Shown: piece after piece, positions 7,549 through 15,980 of the stretch
Layout of the letters: every line of letters starts with the position of its first letter
Position numbering within the stretch: position 1 is the stretch's first letter
Program-made: the position numbers and the translations under genes
The notes under the pieces: model-generated
The model's database searches: none
Told to the model about the DNA's origin: nothing
Seen by the model: the letters and a program-made list of their open reading frames with translations, nothing else
Assembly (NCBI RefSeq): GCF_028687635.1
Contig: NZ_JAQTZS010000027.1
Span: 1-42,335, forward strand
DNA: 42,335 nt
Source: Malikia sp.
GTDB lineage: Bacteria > Pseudomonadota > Gammaproteobacteria > Burkholderiales > Burkholderiaceae_C
Reading direction: 5' to 3'

Positions 7549-8985
7549 TCAGGCAAGGACCGGATCGGGGGTCTGGTTTTCCGTCGCGGCCTGCGTGCGC
7601 AGCAGGGCTTGTTCGCGCTTGACCGCCTCGATGTCGCGATAGCGCGCTGCCGGGTGGTTGTCGGGCAGGTAGGGGCCGTCGCCGAACAGCTTTTCGCGCA
7701 AGGTGCCGGGCTGGTAGGCGGTCGGATAGACGCCACGGCGCTGCAGTTCGGGAACCAGGTAGCCCACCACGTCCTCGAAGGTTTCATGCGCGACGCCGTA
7801 GGCCAGGTTGAAGCCATCGACATCGGTTTCCTCAACCCATTGCTGCAGGATGTCGGCCACGGTGCTGGGTGAACCCACGAAGACCGGACCCAGGCCGCCA
7901 ATGCCGCCCCAGCGCGCCAGTTCGTCGATGGTCCAGGCCTTGCCGCCGTTGGTCAGGTGGTCCACGACCGAGACGATGGCATTGGTTTCGACTTTCTTCA
8001 CCAGATCGGTCGGCGCGTATTGCCCGAAGTCGATGCCGCTCCAGCCCGACAGGAACACCAGCGCGCCGTCATAGGACGAATATTGCTGGTATTCCTCGAA
8101 CTTGGCCTGGGCCTTGGCGTCCGTCTCGTCGACGATGATCGTCACGAGGTTGTAGACCTTGAGCTTGCGCGGGTCACGGCCGGCAGCAGCGGCCTGGCGG
8201 CGCACGTCGGCCACATAGTCCTTCAGCACCGACTTGATCGGAGACGCCACAAAGACACATTCCGCATGACCGGCGGCAAAAGCCTTGCCGGCACCCGATG
8301 CCCCCGCCTGATAGAGCACGGGCGTGCGTTGCGGCGACGGCTCGCACAGGTGGTAGCCCGGCACGTCGAAGTACTTGCCCTGGTGGCCGATCTCGTGGAC
8401 CTTCTCCGGATGCGTGAAGATGCCGCGCTGGCGATCGCGCACCACGGCGCCCTCCTCCCAGCTGCCTTCGAGCAGCTTGTAAAGGACCTCGACGTATTCG
8501 TGGGCCACGTCGTAACGGTTGTCGTGCCGGCGCAAGCCGCCTTCGCCAATGTTCCTGGCGCCGCTCTCCAGGTAGGAGGTGACGATGTTCCAGCCCACCC
8601 GCCCCTTGCTGTGGTGATCGGCGGTCGAGAGCCGGCGCGCGAAGGTGTACGGGTGCTCGAACGAGGTCGAGGCGGTGATGCCGATGCCCAGATGCTCGGT
8701 CACCATCGCGATCGGCGCGGCGAGCTGCAGCGGATCATTGACCGGGATCTGCGCCGCCTGCTGCAGCGCGTGGTAGTTGCTGCCCTGGTAGACGTCGTAG
8801 TAGCCGATCACGTCGGCGATGAAGATGCCGTCGAAGATGCCTTTTTCAAGAATCTTGGCCAGATCGGTCCAGTATTCGAGGTCCTTGTACTGCCAGGATC
8901 GATCGCGCGGATGCTTCCACAAGCCGGGCGACTGGTGTCCGACGCAATTCATCTCGAAAGCGTTGAAGTGTATTTGACGAGTCAT
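7549..8985 (-). CDS. FMN-dependent monooxygenase, NtaA/SnaA/DszA/SoxA family
   Basis: A 478-residue class C flavin monooxygenase of the bacterial luciferase-like superfamily. Such enzymes use FMNH2 and O2 to cleave C-S or C-N bonds; DszA (dibenzothiophene sulfone), NtaA and DmoA are relatives. The ATG at 8985 has an AGGAA site seven bases upstream. Family landmarks are the N-terminal HFNAFEMNCVGHQSPGLWKH, LGIGITASTSFEHPYTFARR, KGRVGWNIVTSYLESGARN and YHLCEPSPQRTPVLYQAGAS. The C-terminal DGFNLAYGVAHETFEDVVG and FGDGPYLPDNHPAARYR are also typical. Length fits DszA-type enzymes (about 450-480). It lies 25 bases after the SfnB-like gene. No flavin reductase gene is in the window, so reduced flavin must come from elsewhere. 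Confidence 0.92.
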   Translation of the reverse strand: MTRQIHFNAFEMNCVGHQSPGLWKHPRDRSWQYKDLEYWTDLAKILEKGIFDGIFIADVIGYYDVYQGSNYHALQQAAQIPVNDPLQLAAPIAMVTEHLGIGITASTSFEHPYTFARRLSTADHHSKGRVGWNIVTSYLESGARNIGEGGLRRHDNRYDVAHEYVEVLYKLLEGSWEEGAVVRDRQRGIFTHPEKVHEIGHQGKYFDVPGYHLCEPSPQRTPVLYQAGASGAGKAFAAGHAECVFVASPIKSVLKDYVADVRRQAAAAGRDPRKLKVYNLVTIIVDETDAKAQAKFEEYQQYSSYDGALVFLSGWSGIDFGQYAPTDLVKKVETNAIVSVVDHLTNGGKAWTIDELARWGGIGGLGPVFVGSPSTVADILQQWVEETDVDGFNLAYGVAHETFEDVVGYLVPELQRRGVYPTAYQPGTLREKLFGDGPYLPDNHPAARYRDIEAVKREQALLRTQAATENQTPDPVLA

Positions 8986-9010
8986 TTTCAATTCCTGATG
9001 AATAGCGGGC

Positions 9011-10267
9011 TCAGTTCCAGGCGTGTCGCGGCGGCGCGATATCGTTCAGGTGGTAATTGCCGACATGGAAGTACTTCCAGCGCACCGGATCGTGCAGCGT
9101 GTGGGTGCGGGCATTGCGCCAGTGGCGGTCCAGGTTGTGCTCCTGCAGGGTCGAACGCGTGCCGGCCAGCTCGAACAGCTTGTTGGTGGCGGCAATCGCG
9201 ACCTCGGTGGTCAATACCTTGGATTCGCTCGTCGCCAAGGTGGCGCGATCGACCGTCTCGTCGCTCGGATGGGCCAGCGCGTCGTCGATCGCGCGGCCGG
9301 CGCGCTCCAGCAAGGCCTCGGCGGCATGCAGGCGGATCACGAGTTCACCGACGGCGCTGACCGTGAACGGGTCCTCGCTGGCCGACTCCTTGCCGCTGTC
9401 GATCCAGGGCCGGCTGCGGGTGCGGACAAAGGCGATCGTCTCGTTGATCGCCGCCGCGGCGATGCCCGCGTCGATCGCCGACTGGATGATCTGCGAGATC
9501 GGGCCGGCCGCGGTCGGCCGGTCGAACGCCGCGACCGGCACCAGGCGGCTGGCCGGCACCCGCACGTTGTCGATCCGGATCGAACCCGAGGCGGTGGTGC
9601 GCTGACCGAAGCTGGACCAGTCGTTGATCACGGTCAGGCCGGGCGCGTCGCGCTCGGCAAAAGCCAGCCAGCCCTTGCCGTCCTCATCCACCGCCACGAT
9701 CGGCACGATATGGGCGAGCAGCGCGCCCGTGGTGTAGAACTTCTGGCCGTTGACCACGGCCACGCCATTCTCCAGCCGCAGCCTGGTCTCGAATGCCGCC
9801 ACGTTCTTGCTGCCTTTTTCGGAGAACGCGTTGCCCAGCCTGATGCCTTGCAGCACCAGTCCGAACAGCTCCTGCTGCTGCTCGGGCGACGCATCGAGCT
9901 CGATGTGCGCGACCAGGGCCAGGTGGTTCTGGGTGATCTGCGCGATGCTGGAATCCGCCGCGGCGATGATCCGGATCACCTCGGCCACCGTCGCGTACGA
10001 CACGCCCGCGCCGCCATGGGCCTTGGGCACGGTGATGCCCCAGAGGCCGCTTCGCGAGTAGCTGTCGATCTCGGCGATCGGCAGGTAACCCTCGCTGTCG
10101 CGCAAGGAGGCTTCGACGGCGAACTCGCCGGCCAGCCGGCGCGCCACCTCGATCGCCTCGGCAGCGCTGCGGATGACATGCGCGGGCTGGCTTGGGCGGG
10201 GCAAGGCCGGGAAGGGCTGGGCGGTGTTGACGCGCGGGCGGGCAGTCTCTGCTTGGGTGCTGGTCAT
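9011..10267 (-). CDS. SfnB/DszC-type flavoprotein (acyl-CoA dehydrogenase fold)
   Basis: A 418-residue acyl-CoA-dehydrogenase-fold protein of the SfnB/DszC group. These act in sulfur acquisition, either as flavin-dependent oxygenases (DszC) or as less well defined oxidoreductases (SfnB). I chose the ATG at 10267 with a CGGAAC site; the upstream extension has no homology. Order: helical N-domain (AEIDSYSRSGLWGITVPKAH), beta-domain (VVNGQKFYTTGALLAHIVPI, then DWSSFGQRTTASGSIRIDNV) and C-terminal helical bundle ending with the conserved LDRHWRNARTHTLHDPVRWK. The LDRHWRNARTHTLHDP segment is diagnostic for the DszC/SfnB branch rather than true acyl-CoA dehydrogenases. It is 38 bases downstream of its paralogue. 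Confidence 0.9.
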   Translation of the reverse strand: MTSTQAETARPRVNTAQPFPALPRPSQPAHVIRSAAEAIEVARRLAGEFAVEASLRDSEGYLPIAEIDSYSRSGLWGITVPKAHGGAGVSYATVAEVIRIIAAADSSIAQITQNHLALVAHIELDASPEQQQELFGLVLQGIRLGNAFSEKGSKNVAAFETRLRLENGVAVVNGQKFYTTGALLAHIVPIVAVDEDGKGWLAFAERDAPGLTVINDWSSFGQRTTASGSIRIDNVRVPASRLVPVAAFDRPTAAGPISQIIQSAIDAGIAAAAINETIAFVRTRSRPWIDSGKESASEDPFTVSAVGELVIRLHAAEALLERAGRAIDDALAHPSDETVDRATLATSESKVLTTEVAIAATNKLFELAGTRSTLQEHNLDRHWRNARTHTLHDPVRWKYFHVGNYHLNDIAPPRHAWN

Positions 10268-10305
10268 TGAATTGTTCCGGTTGGATGGGATGTTTGAAGA
10301 CAACT

Positions 10306-11544
10306 TCACTTGGCGGCAGGACTGCCACCGATCAGCCAGACGTAGGGCGGTTCGGTGCCGTTGATGCGCCAGTCGCCGACGATGCGCGCCTTGTAGACCA
10401 GCGGGTTGTGCGAGCTGACGGTCCGGGCGTTGCGCCAGTGACGGTCGAGTTCGAGCTTCTCGCTGGCGGCGGAGGCGCCCAGGGCGTTGAACAGATCGGT
10501 CGTCGCGCGCAGCACGAGATCGGCCAGCACGATCTGGCCCTGCGCCGACTCGATCTCGGCGGCGATGTTGGCGGCCTTCTCCGCCGCCTCGTCGCCTGAA
10601 AAGCGGGTCTCGTAGGCGCGCTGTGCCGGCTCGGCGGCGCGCACGGCAATCGCGGCAGCGGCATAGGCCTGGGCCGAGATCTGGCCCACCACCTGCTGGA
10701 TCTGGGCGTCGTGGCGCGCCAAGGGTGCGTTGCCGGTGCTGAAGATGCGCTTGCGCTCGGCCACGGCACGCGCGACGTCGCGCTCGGCCGCCCGCGCGAT
10801 TCCCGCCAGGGTCGCGAGGTGGAACAGTTGGTAGAACGCGGTCTGGTACTTGAAGCGCTGCGAGAAGTCGATCACCTCATCGGGCTCGACCTCGGCGTTC
10901 TCGAAGACCGAGGTTCCGCTTCCCGTGGTGCGCTGCCCGAAGCCATCCCAGTCGTCGAGCAGGGTCACGCCCGGCTGCTGGGCCCTGACGGCCGCGATCA
11001 CGTCGACGCCGTTGTCGCTGCGGCGCGCGAGCAGGTCGATCCAGTCGGCGAAGATGCTGCCGGTGCTGTAGAACTTGCGCCCATTGACCCGCCACGGGCC
11101 GTCGCCCGGCGTGACCTGGGTGGCGATGTTGCCGATCACCACGTCGCCGACCTCGGTCCAGGCGTTGCCGACGGTCTCGCCCGCGACGAAGCGCTCGAAC
11201 CAGCGGTCACGCTGCGGGCTCTGCGGCGCGTTGAGCTTGTCCTCGACGAACGCGAAATGCCCGCGCAGCGCCTGCGGGAGGTTGGAATCGGCCTCGGCGA
11301 GCTCGATCAGCAACTGGAACAGCTGCGGCAGCGAGGCGCCCGCGCCGCCATGCGTAGCCGGTACGCGCACCGCACCGAACCCGGCCTCCTTGAGCCAGCG
11401 GATCGGCTCCCGCGGCAAGGTCCGGGTCCGCTCGCGTTCGAGCGCGCCTTGCGCGATACGGTCAAATAGGGGCCGGAACCGACTGGCCAGCGACTCGTAG
11501 TCGGTACCGGTCGAAAGAACAGGCAGATGATCTCTGTGCGTCAT
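10306..11544 (-). CDS. Second DszC/SfnB-type flavoprotein, first gene of the organosulfur operon
   Basis: A 412-residue paralogue of the next gene. The ATG at 11544 has a strong AAGGAG site; an upstream in-frame start would lack one. The acyl-CoA dehydrogenase fold is evident: helical domain (EPIRWLKEAGFGAVRVPATH), beta-domain (WRVNGRKFYSTGSIFADWID, then DWDGFGQRTTGSGTSVFENA) and helical C-domain ending LDRHWRNARTVSSHNPLVYK. Compared with the paralogue, the His-Asp-Pro of the C-terminal motif is His-Asn-Pro and the final segment is longer (GTEPPYVWLIGGSPAAK). Two such proteins in one operon may be one oxygenase and one dehydrogenase, or act on different intermediates. Neither substrate is known. 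Confidence 0.9.
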   Translation of the reverse strand: MTHRDHLPVLSTGTDYESLASRFRPLFDRIAQGALERERTRTLPREPIRWLKEAGFGAVRVPATHGGAGASLPQLFQLLIELAEADSNLPQALRGHFAFVEDKLNAPQSPQRDRWFERFVAGETVGNAWTEVGDVVIGNIATQVTPGDGPWRVNGRKFYSTGSIFADWIDLLARRSDNGVDVIAAVRAQQPGVTLLDDWDGFGQRTTGSGTSVFENAEVEPDEVIDFSQRFKYQTAFYQLFHLATLAGIARAAERDVARAVAERKRIFSTGNAPLARHDAQIQQVVGQISAQAYAAAAIAVRAAEPAQRAYETRFSGDEAAEKAANIAAEIESAQGQIVLADLVLRATTDLFNALGASAASEKLELDRHWRNARTVSSHNPLVYKARIVGDWRINGTEPPYVWLIGGSPAAK

Positions 11545-11588
11545 GTGGACTCCTTGCAATGGACGGCGAAACGGAATTTCATGCCCCG

Positions 11589-11617
11589 ATTCTTGGCACG
11601 GCCTCATCGGACTTCAA
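11589..11617 (-). promoter_or_regulatory. Candidate sigma70 promoter of the organosulfur operon
   Basis: Reading the minus strand, TTGAAG (11612-11617) and AAGAAT (11589-11594) are separated by 17 bases. Each matches four of six consensus positions. The start codon lies 44 bases further. The region immediately upstream is A/T-rich and holds a repeated TTCAAGGAATATGA / TTCAAGGATATGAA pair. Assigned by eye, without scoring. Confidence 0.4.
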
Positions 11618-11650
11618 GGAATATGATCTTTCAAGGATATGAATAAAATT
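11613..11650 (-). promoter_or_regulatory. Tandem TTCAAGGA-type repeats, candidate activator site
   Basis: Two near-identical copies occur 17 bases apart, TTCAAGGAATATGA at 11613-11626 and TTCAAGGATATGAA at 11630-11643. The second runs into GAATAAAATT. The first overlaps the candidate -35 and the second lies just upstream, as expected for a LysR-type activator. The block AAGGATATGAATAAAA resembles sequences upstream of the sbp and encapsulin operons at the same relative place. A CysB-like regulator is encoded in the window, but binding is inference. Confidence 0.35.
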
Positions 11651-11796
11651 TCGTGGATTATTCGAAGCGTTTATCGCTCGAAAAATGAATATCCAAAAAT
11701 ACCGGCTCGGCCATTGAAAAACCAAATAAGGAAATTCGGAATCTTTCGTTGCTGAAGGTGATGTCGATCGGCGCGGCGATAGACAATCAGCCCATC

Positions 11797-13881
11797 ATGT
11801 CCATCCCTCAGACCCAGACCCATTTCGAGGTGCTCGGTGCCTGCCCGCACGACTGCCCGGACACCTGCTCACTGATCACCACCGTTCACGCAGGCCGGGC
11901 CGTTCAGGTGCGGGGCAATCCCGAGCACCGGCACACCGCTGGCGTGCTGTGCGCCAAGGTCGCGCGCTACCCCGAGCGCACCCACCACCCGGAGCGCCTG
12001 CTGCACCCGCTCAGGCGCGTCGGTCCCAAGGGTTCTGGCCAGTTCGAGCGCGTGAGCTGGGATGAGGCCCTGTCCGACATCGCCGCTCGCCTGGGCAGGA
12101 TCGCCGCGCGCGACCCCCAGGCCATCCTGCCCTACAGCTATGCCGGCACCATGGGCCTGGTGCAGGGCGAGTCGATGGACCGGCGCTTCTTCCACCGCCT
12201 CGGCGCTTCCCGGCTCGACCGCACCATCTGCGCCTCCGCCGGCGCCGCCGCGCTCGAAGCCACGCTGGGCGGCAAGCTGGGCATGAAGGTCGAGCATTTC
12301 GCCGAATCGCGCCTGATCCTGCTCTGGGGCACCAACTCGGTCGGCAGCAACCTGCATTTCTGGCGCCACGCGCAGGAGGCCAAGCGCCGCGGTGCCAGGC
12401 TGGTCTGCATCGACCCGCGCCGCTCCGAGACCGCCGAGAAATGCCACGAGCATCTGGCCCTGCTGCCCGGCACCGACGCGGCGCTGGCCTACGCGCTGAT
12501 GCACGAACTCGTCGTGCACGACTGGCTCGACCACGACTACCTGGACCGGCACACGCTGGGCTGGCCGCAGCTGCGCGACCGGGCGCTGGAATGGCCGCCG
12601 GAACGAGCGGCTCAGCATTGCGGCCTGCCAGCCGAGCAGATCCGTGCGCTCGCGCAGGACATCGGGCGCTGCTTCGAGCAGCGCGAACCGGTCGCGATCC
12701 GGCTCAACTACGGCATGCAGCGCACCCGTGGCGGCGGCAACGCGGTGCGCGCTGTCGCCTGCCTGCCCGCGCTGATCGGCGCCTGGCGGCACCGGGCCGG
12801 CGGGCTGCTGCTGAGCAGCTCGGGCAACTTCCCGGTCCGGCGCGATCGCCTGCAACGGCCCGACCTGCTGGCGGCGTCGGGCGTGAGGCGGCCACGCCTG
12901 GTCAACATGAGCACGATAGGCGCCGACCTGCTCCGTGCTGCCTCGCCGGAGTTCGGGCCGGCCATCGAGGCGCTGCTGGTCTACAACAGCAACCCGGTGG
13001 CCGTGGCGCCGCGGTCGGGCCAGGTCGTGGCGGGCTTCGCGCGCGAGGACCTGTTCACGGTCGTGCTCGAACAGTTCCAGACCGACACGGCCGACTACGC
13101 CGACTATCTGCTGCCGGCCACCACGCAGCTGGAACACTGGGACATCCACACCAGCTATGGCCACACCGACGTGCTGCTCAACCGCCCGGCCATCGCCCCG
13201 CTGGGCGAGGCGAAACCCAACACCCAGATCTTCCGCGAACTGGCGGCCCGCCTGGGCTTTGACGAGCCCTGCTTCGGGCAGGATGACGAATCCCTGTGCC
13301 ACGAAGCCTTTGGCACAGCGGTAGACTGGGACATGCTGTTCAAGCAGGGCTATTTCAGCTTGTCGCTGCCGGACGCGCCTTTCGCCGACGGCGGCTTTCC
13401 GACGCCTTCGGGCCAATGCGAATTCTTCAGCGCGGCGCTCGCCGCTCAAGGCCTGGACGGACTGCCTCAGGTGCTGCCCAATCACGAGCCCAGCGGCAGC
13501 AGCACCGCCTATCCGCTGGCGATGATCTCGCCACCGGCACGCCACTTCCTCAATTCGACCTTCGTCAACCTGCAGAGCCTGCGCGCCATCGAGGGCGAGC
13601 CGCTGCTCGAGATCCATCCCGACGACGCGGCCACGCGCGGCATCGAGAGCGGGGCCATGGTGTGCGTCTTCAACGACCGTGGCCGCTACCACTGCAAGGC
13701 ACAGGTCAGCATCCGGGCCAGGCCTGGCGTCGTGAACGGCCTTGGCATCTGGTGGCGCAAGCTGGGCCACAACGGGACCAACGTCAACGAGCTGACGCAC
13801 CAGCGGCTGACCGACCTGGGCCGTGCGCCTGCGTTCTACGATTGCCTGGTCCAGGTCGCTTTGCTCTTCTGTCCGCTATAG
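11797..13881 (+). CDS. Molybdopterin oxidoreductase with N-terminal [4Fe-4S] site (DMSO reductase family)
   Basis: A 694-residue bis-molybdopterin enzyme. The start is uncertain: ATG at 11797 gives 15 residues before the first Cys, as in relatives, while in-frame ATG 11761 and TTG 11749 lie upstream. An iron-sulfur site is formed by Cys16, Cys20, Cys24 and Cys52 (CPHDCPDTC ... GVLCAKVARYPE). The Mo-domain follows, with candidate ligand Cys in RTICASAG, cofactor-binding LILLWGTNSVGSNLHFWRHA and CIDPRRSETAEK, and a C-terminal molydopterin dinucleotide-binding domain (LLEIHPDDAATRGIESG). No twin-arginine signal is seen, so it should be cytoplasmic. It lies 37 bases before the AapJ-like gene. The reaction is unknown; the surroundings suggest oxidation or reduction of a sulfur compound. 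Confidence 0.85.
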   Translation: MSIPQTQTHFEVLGACPHDCPDTCSLITTVHAGRAVQVRGNPEHRHTAGVLCAKVARYPERTHHPERLLHPLRRVGPKGSGQFERVSWDEALSDIAARLGRIAARDPQAILPYSYAGTMGLVQGESMDRRFFHRLGASRLDRTICASAGAAALEATLGGKLGMKVEHFAESRLILLWGTNSVGSNLHFWRHAQEAKRRGARLVCIDPRRSETAEKCHEHLALLPGTDAALAYALMHELVVHDWLDHDYLDRHTLGWPQLRDRALEWPPERAAQHCGLPAEQIRALAQDIGRCFEQREPVAIRLNYGMQRTRGGGNAVRAVACLPALIGAWRHRAGGLLLSSSGNFPVRRDRLQRPDLLAASGVRRPRLVNMSTIGADLLRAASPEFGPAIEALLVYNSNPVAVAPRSGQVVAGFAREDLFTVVLEQFQTDTADYADYLLPATTQLEHWDIHTSYGHTDVLLNRPAIAPLGEAKPNTQIFRELAARLGFDEPCFGQDDESLCHEAFGTAVDWDMLFKQGYFSLSLPDAPFADGGFPTPSGQCEFFSAALAAQGLDGLPQVLPNHEPSGSSTAYPLAMISPPARHFLNSTFVNLQSLRAIEGEPLLEIHPDDAATRGIESGAMVCVFNDRGRYHCKAQVSIRARPGVVNGLGIWWRKLGHNGTNVNELTHQRLTDLGRAPAFYDCLVQVALLFCPL

Positions 13882-13918
13882 TTTGCCCAACCAAAAATCA
13901 ACCATTGGATTGCACACC

Positions 13919-14938
13919 ATGAAGCACTTGGCTACTGGCCTGCTGGCCCTGTCCCTGCTGGGCCAACAGGCGGCCCACGCGGGCAAGACGCTGGACACCA
14001 TCAAGCAGCGCGACCAGATCGCGATCGGCGTCAGCACCGGCGTGCCGGGCTTCTCGGCCGCCGACAGCCAGGGCAAGTGGGCCGGGCTGGACGTGGACAT
14101 CGGCAAGGCGGTCGCGGCCGCCTTGCTGGGCGATGCCGAGAAAGTCAAGTGGGTGCCGCTGGCCTCGCAGCAGCGCTTCACCGCGTTGCAGTCGGGCGAG
14201 GTCGATGTGCTCTCGCGCAACACCACCGTGACGCTCACGCGCGACGCCTCGATGGGCCTGGCCTTCACCGCAGTCGTCTTCTACGACGGCCAGGGCTTCA
14301 TGGTGCCGGCCAAGACCAGGGTCAAGAGCGCCAAGCAGCTCAAGGGCGCCACCGTCTGCGTGCAGTCCGGCACCACCTCCGAGAAGAACCTGAGCGATTT
14401 CTCGCGCAGCTACAAGCTCAACCTCAAGCCGGTGGTGTTCGACAAGTTCGATGCCGCCAATGCCGCCTATTTCGCTGGCCGCTGCCAGGCCTACACGACC
14501 GACACCTCGGGCCTGGCCTCGGTGCGCGCCAAGGACGCCAAGGACCCGAAGGAACACCTGATCCTGCCCGAGATCATCTCGAAGGAGCCGCTGGGTCCGC
14601 TGGTGCGCCGGGGTGACGACGAGTGGCTGGCGATCGTGCGCTGGGTGGTCCACGGCCTGATCGAGGCCGAGGAAAACGGCATCACCCGGGCCAATGTCGA
14701 TCAGCTCAAGGCCGACAGCAGCGATCCGGTGGTGGGTCGCCTGCTCGGCAAGACCGAGGACACCGGCAAGCTGCTGGGTCTGGAGCGAGACTGGCTGGCG
14801 CGCGCGATCAAGGCGGTCGGCAACTACGGCGAGATCTACGAGCGCAACGTCGGCGAGAAGACCACTGTCGGCCTGCCGCGCGGCAAGAACCAGCTCTGGA
14901 CCCAGGGTGGGCTGATGTACGCCTTGCCGGTGCGGTGA
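13919..14938 (+). CDS. aapJ: General L-amino acid ABC transporter substrate-binding protein, AapJ-like
   Basis: A 339-residue periplasmic binding protein. The ATG at 13919 starts a signal peptide (MKHLATGLLALSLLGQQAAHA, cleaved before GKTLD). The signature AapJ segments are GVPGFSAADSQGKWAGLDVD, FTALQSGEVDVLSRNTTVTL and VVFYDGQGFMVP. The C-terminus has YGEIYERNVG followed by LPRGKNQLWTQGGLMYA. AapJ proteins have wide amino acid specificity. The location between a molybdoenzyme and a cysteine desulfurase operon suggests that sulfur amino acids or derivatives could be a main substrate, which is inference. Its TGA overlaps the GTG start of the next gene. Confidence 0.93.
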   Translation: MKHLATGLLALSLLGQQAAHAGKTLDTIKQRDQIAIGVSTGVPGFSAADSQGKWAGLDVDIGKAVAAALLGDAEKVKWVPLASQQRFTALQSGEVDVLSRNTTVTLTRDASMGLAFTAVVFYDGQGFMVPAKTRVKSAKQLKGATVCVQSGTTSEKNLSDFSRSYKLNLKPVVFDKFDAANAAYFAGRCQAYTTDTSGLASVRAKDAKDPKEHLILPEIISKEPLGPLVRRGDDEWLAIVRWVVHGLIEAEENGITRANVDQLKADSSDPVVGRLLGKTEDTGKLLGLERDWLARAIKAVGNYGEIYERNVGEKTTVGLPRGKNQLWTQGGLMYALPVR

Positions 14939-15969
14939 GCGAGCCGGACTTCATTCCGTCCCGCCAGGCGCCACCCAGGCCAAGATCGCTCGGATCCTGG
15001 CGCCATCCGGCCACGCGCGCGCTGCTGTGGCAGGCCCTGGCCCTGGCCGCGCTGCTCGCGGGTCTGGCCTGGCTGGTGCACAACACGCAAGCCAACATGG
15101 CGGCACGCGGCATCCAGAGCGGCTGGGACTTCCTGGGCCAACCCGCGGGCTTCGACATCGGCGAGCAGGCCATCTCCTACGAAGCGACCGCGCCGTACTG
15201 GCGCGCCTTCCTGGTCGGCCTGCTCAACACGCTGCGCGTGTCCGTGCTGGCGGTGCTGCTGTGCACGCTGCTGGGCGGCCTGATCGGCATCGGGCGTGGC
15301 TCGGGCAACCTGCCGCTGCGGGTCCTGTGCCGCGGCTATGTGGAGCTGTTTCGCAACATTCCGCTGCTGGTGCAGTTGCTGTTCTGGTACCTGTTGCTGG
15401 TGGAGTACCTGCCCGATCCCTCCCAGGCCTGGCAGTGGCACGGGACCTTGTTCCTCAGCAAGGCCGGTCTGGCCCTGCCCTTTCCCGTGCCGGATGCCGG
15501 GGGCTGGCGCTGGAGCGTGCCGGCGCTGCAAGGCTTCGGTGTCGAGGGCGGTGCCGCGCTGTCGTCCGAATTCCTGGCCCTGCTGGTCGGCTTGACCTGC
15601 TACACCGCCGCCTTCGTGGCCGAGGCGGTTCGGGCGGGCCTGGCGGCCGTGCCCCGGGGCCAGCTGGAGGCGGCGCAGAGCATAGGCCTGAGCCGACGCC
15701 AGACGCTGTGGCTGGTCAGCGGCCCGCAGGCCTTGCGCGTGATGCTGCCACCGTTGACCAACCAGTACCTGAACCTGACCAAGAACTCCTCGCTGGCGGT
15801 CGCGATCGGCTACCCGGACCTGGTTTCGATCGCCAATACCACGCTGAACCAGACCGGCCGCGCGATGGAGTGCATCGTCATCATCATGGCGGTCTACCTG
15901 AGCTTGTCGCTGCTGACCGCCGGCCTGATGGGCGGGTTCAACCGCCGCGCGGCCCTGGTCGAGCGCTGA
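14935..15969 (+). CDS. aapQ: General L-amino acid ABC transporter permease, AapQ-like
   Basis: A 344-residue inner-membrane permease. The GTG start at 14935 overlaps the aapJ stop (GTGA), and the protein then reads SEPDFIPSRQAPPRP; other in-frame starts upstream lie inside aapJ. It has a membrane segment near residues 38-60 followed by the periplasmic insert NMAARGIQSGWDFLGQPAGF that distinguishes AapQ from short HisQ-type permeases. Further membrane helices follow (FLVGLLNTLRVSVLAVLLCT). The EAA-loop region is AVPRGQLEAAQSIGLSRRQT, and the final helices end at GGFNRRAALVER. It is eleven bases upstream of aapM. Confidence 0.9.
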   Translation: MSEPDFIPSRQAPPRPRSLGSWRHPATRALLWQALALAALLAGLAWLVHNTQANMAARGIQSGWDFLGQPAGFDIGEQAISYEATAPYWRAFLVGLLNTLRVSVLAVLLCTLLGGLIGIGRGSGNLPLRVLCRGYVELFRNIPLLVQLLFWYLLLVEYLPDPSQAWQWHGTLFLSKAGLALPFPVPDAGGWRWSVPALQGFGVEGGAALSSEFLALLVGLTCYTAAFVAEAVRAGLAAVPRGQLEAAQSIGLSRRQTLWLVSGPQALRVMLPPLTNQYLNLTKNSSLAVAIGYPDLVSIANTTLNQTGRAMECIVIIMAVYLSLSLLTAGLMGGFNRRAALVER

Positions 15970-15980
15970 GGCCGCATCGC

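Noticed and set aside
11749-11796. TTG (11749) or ATG (11761) as start of the molybdopterin oxidoreductase
   Set aside because: Possible, but the ribosome-site-like GAAGGTG lies too close to 11761, and the added residues are not typical of the family. Not excluded.
11545-11796. Sigma54 promoter (SfnR-like control) ahead of the organosulfur operon
   Set aside because: A TGGCAC occurs, but no TTGC at the required -12 spacing was found in the right orientation.
11869-13800. 643-residue open frame on the minus strand
   Set aside because: Exact shadow of the molybdopterin oxidoreductase, whose Fe-S motif and cofactor segments fix the true strand.
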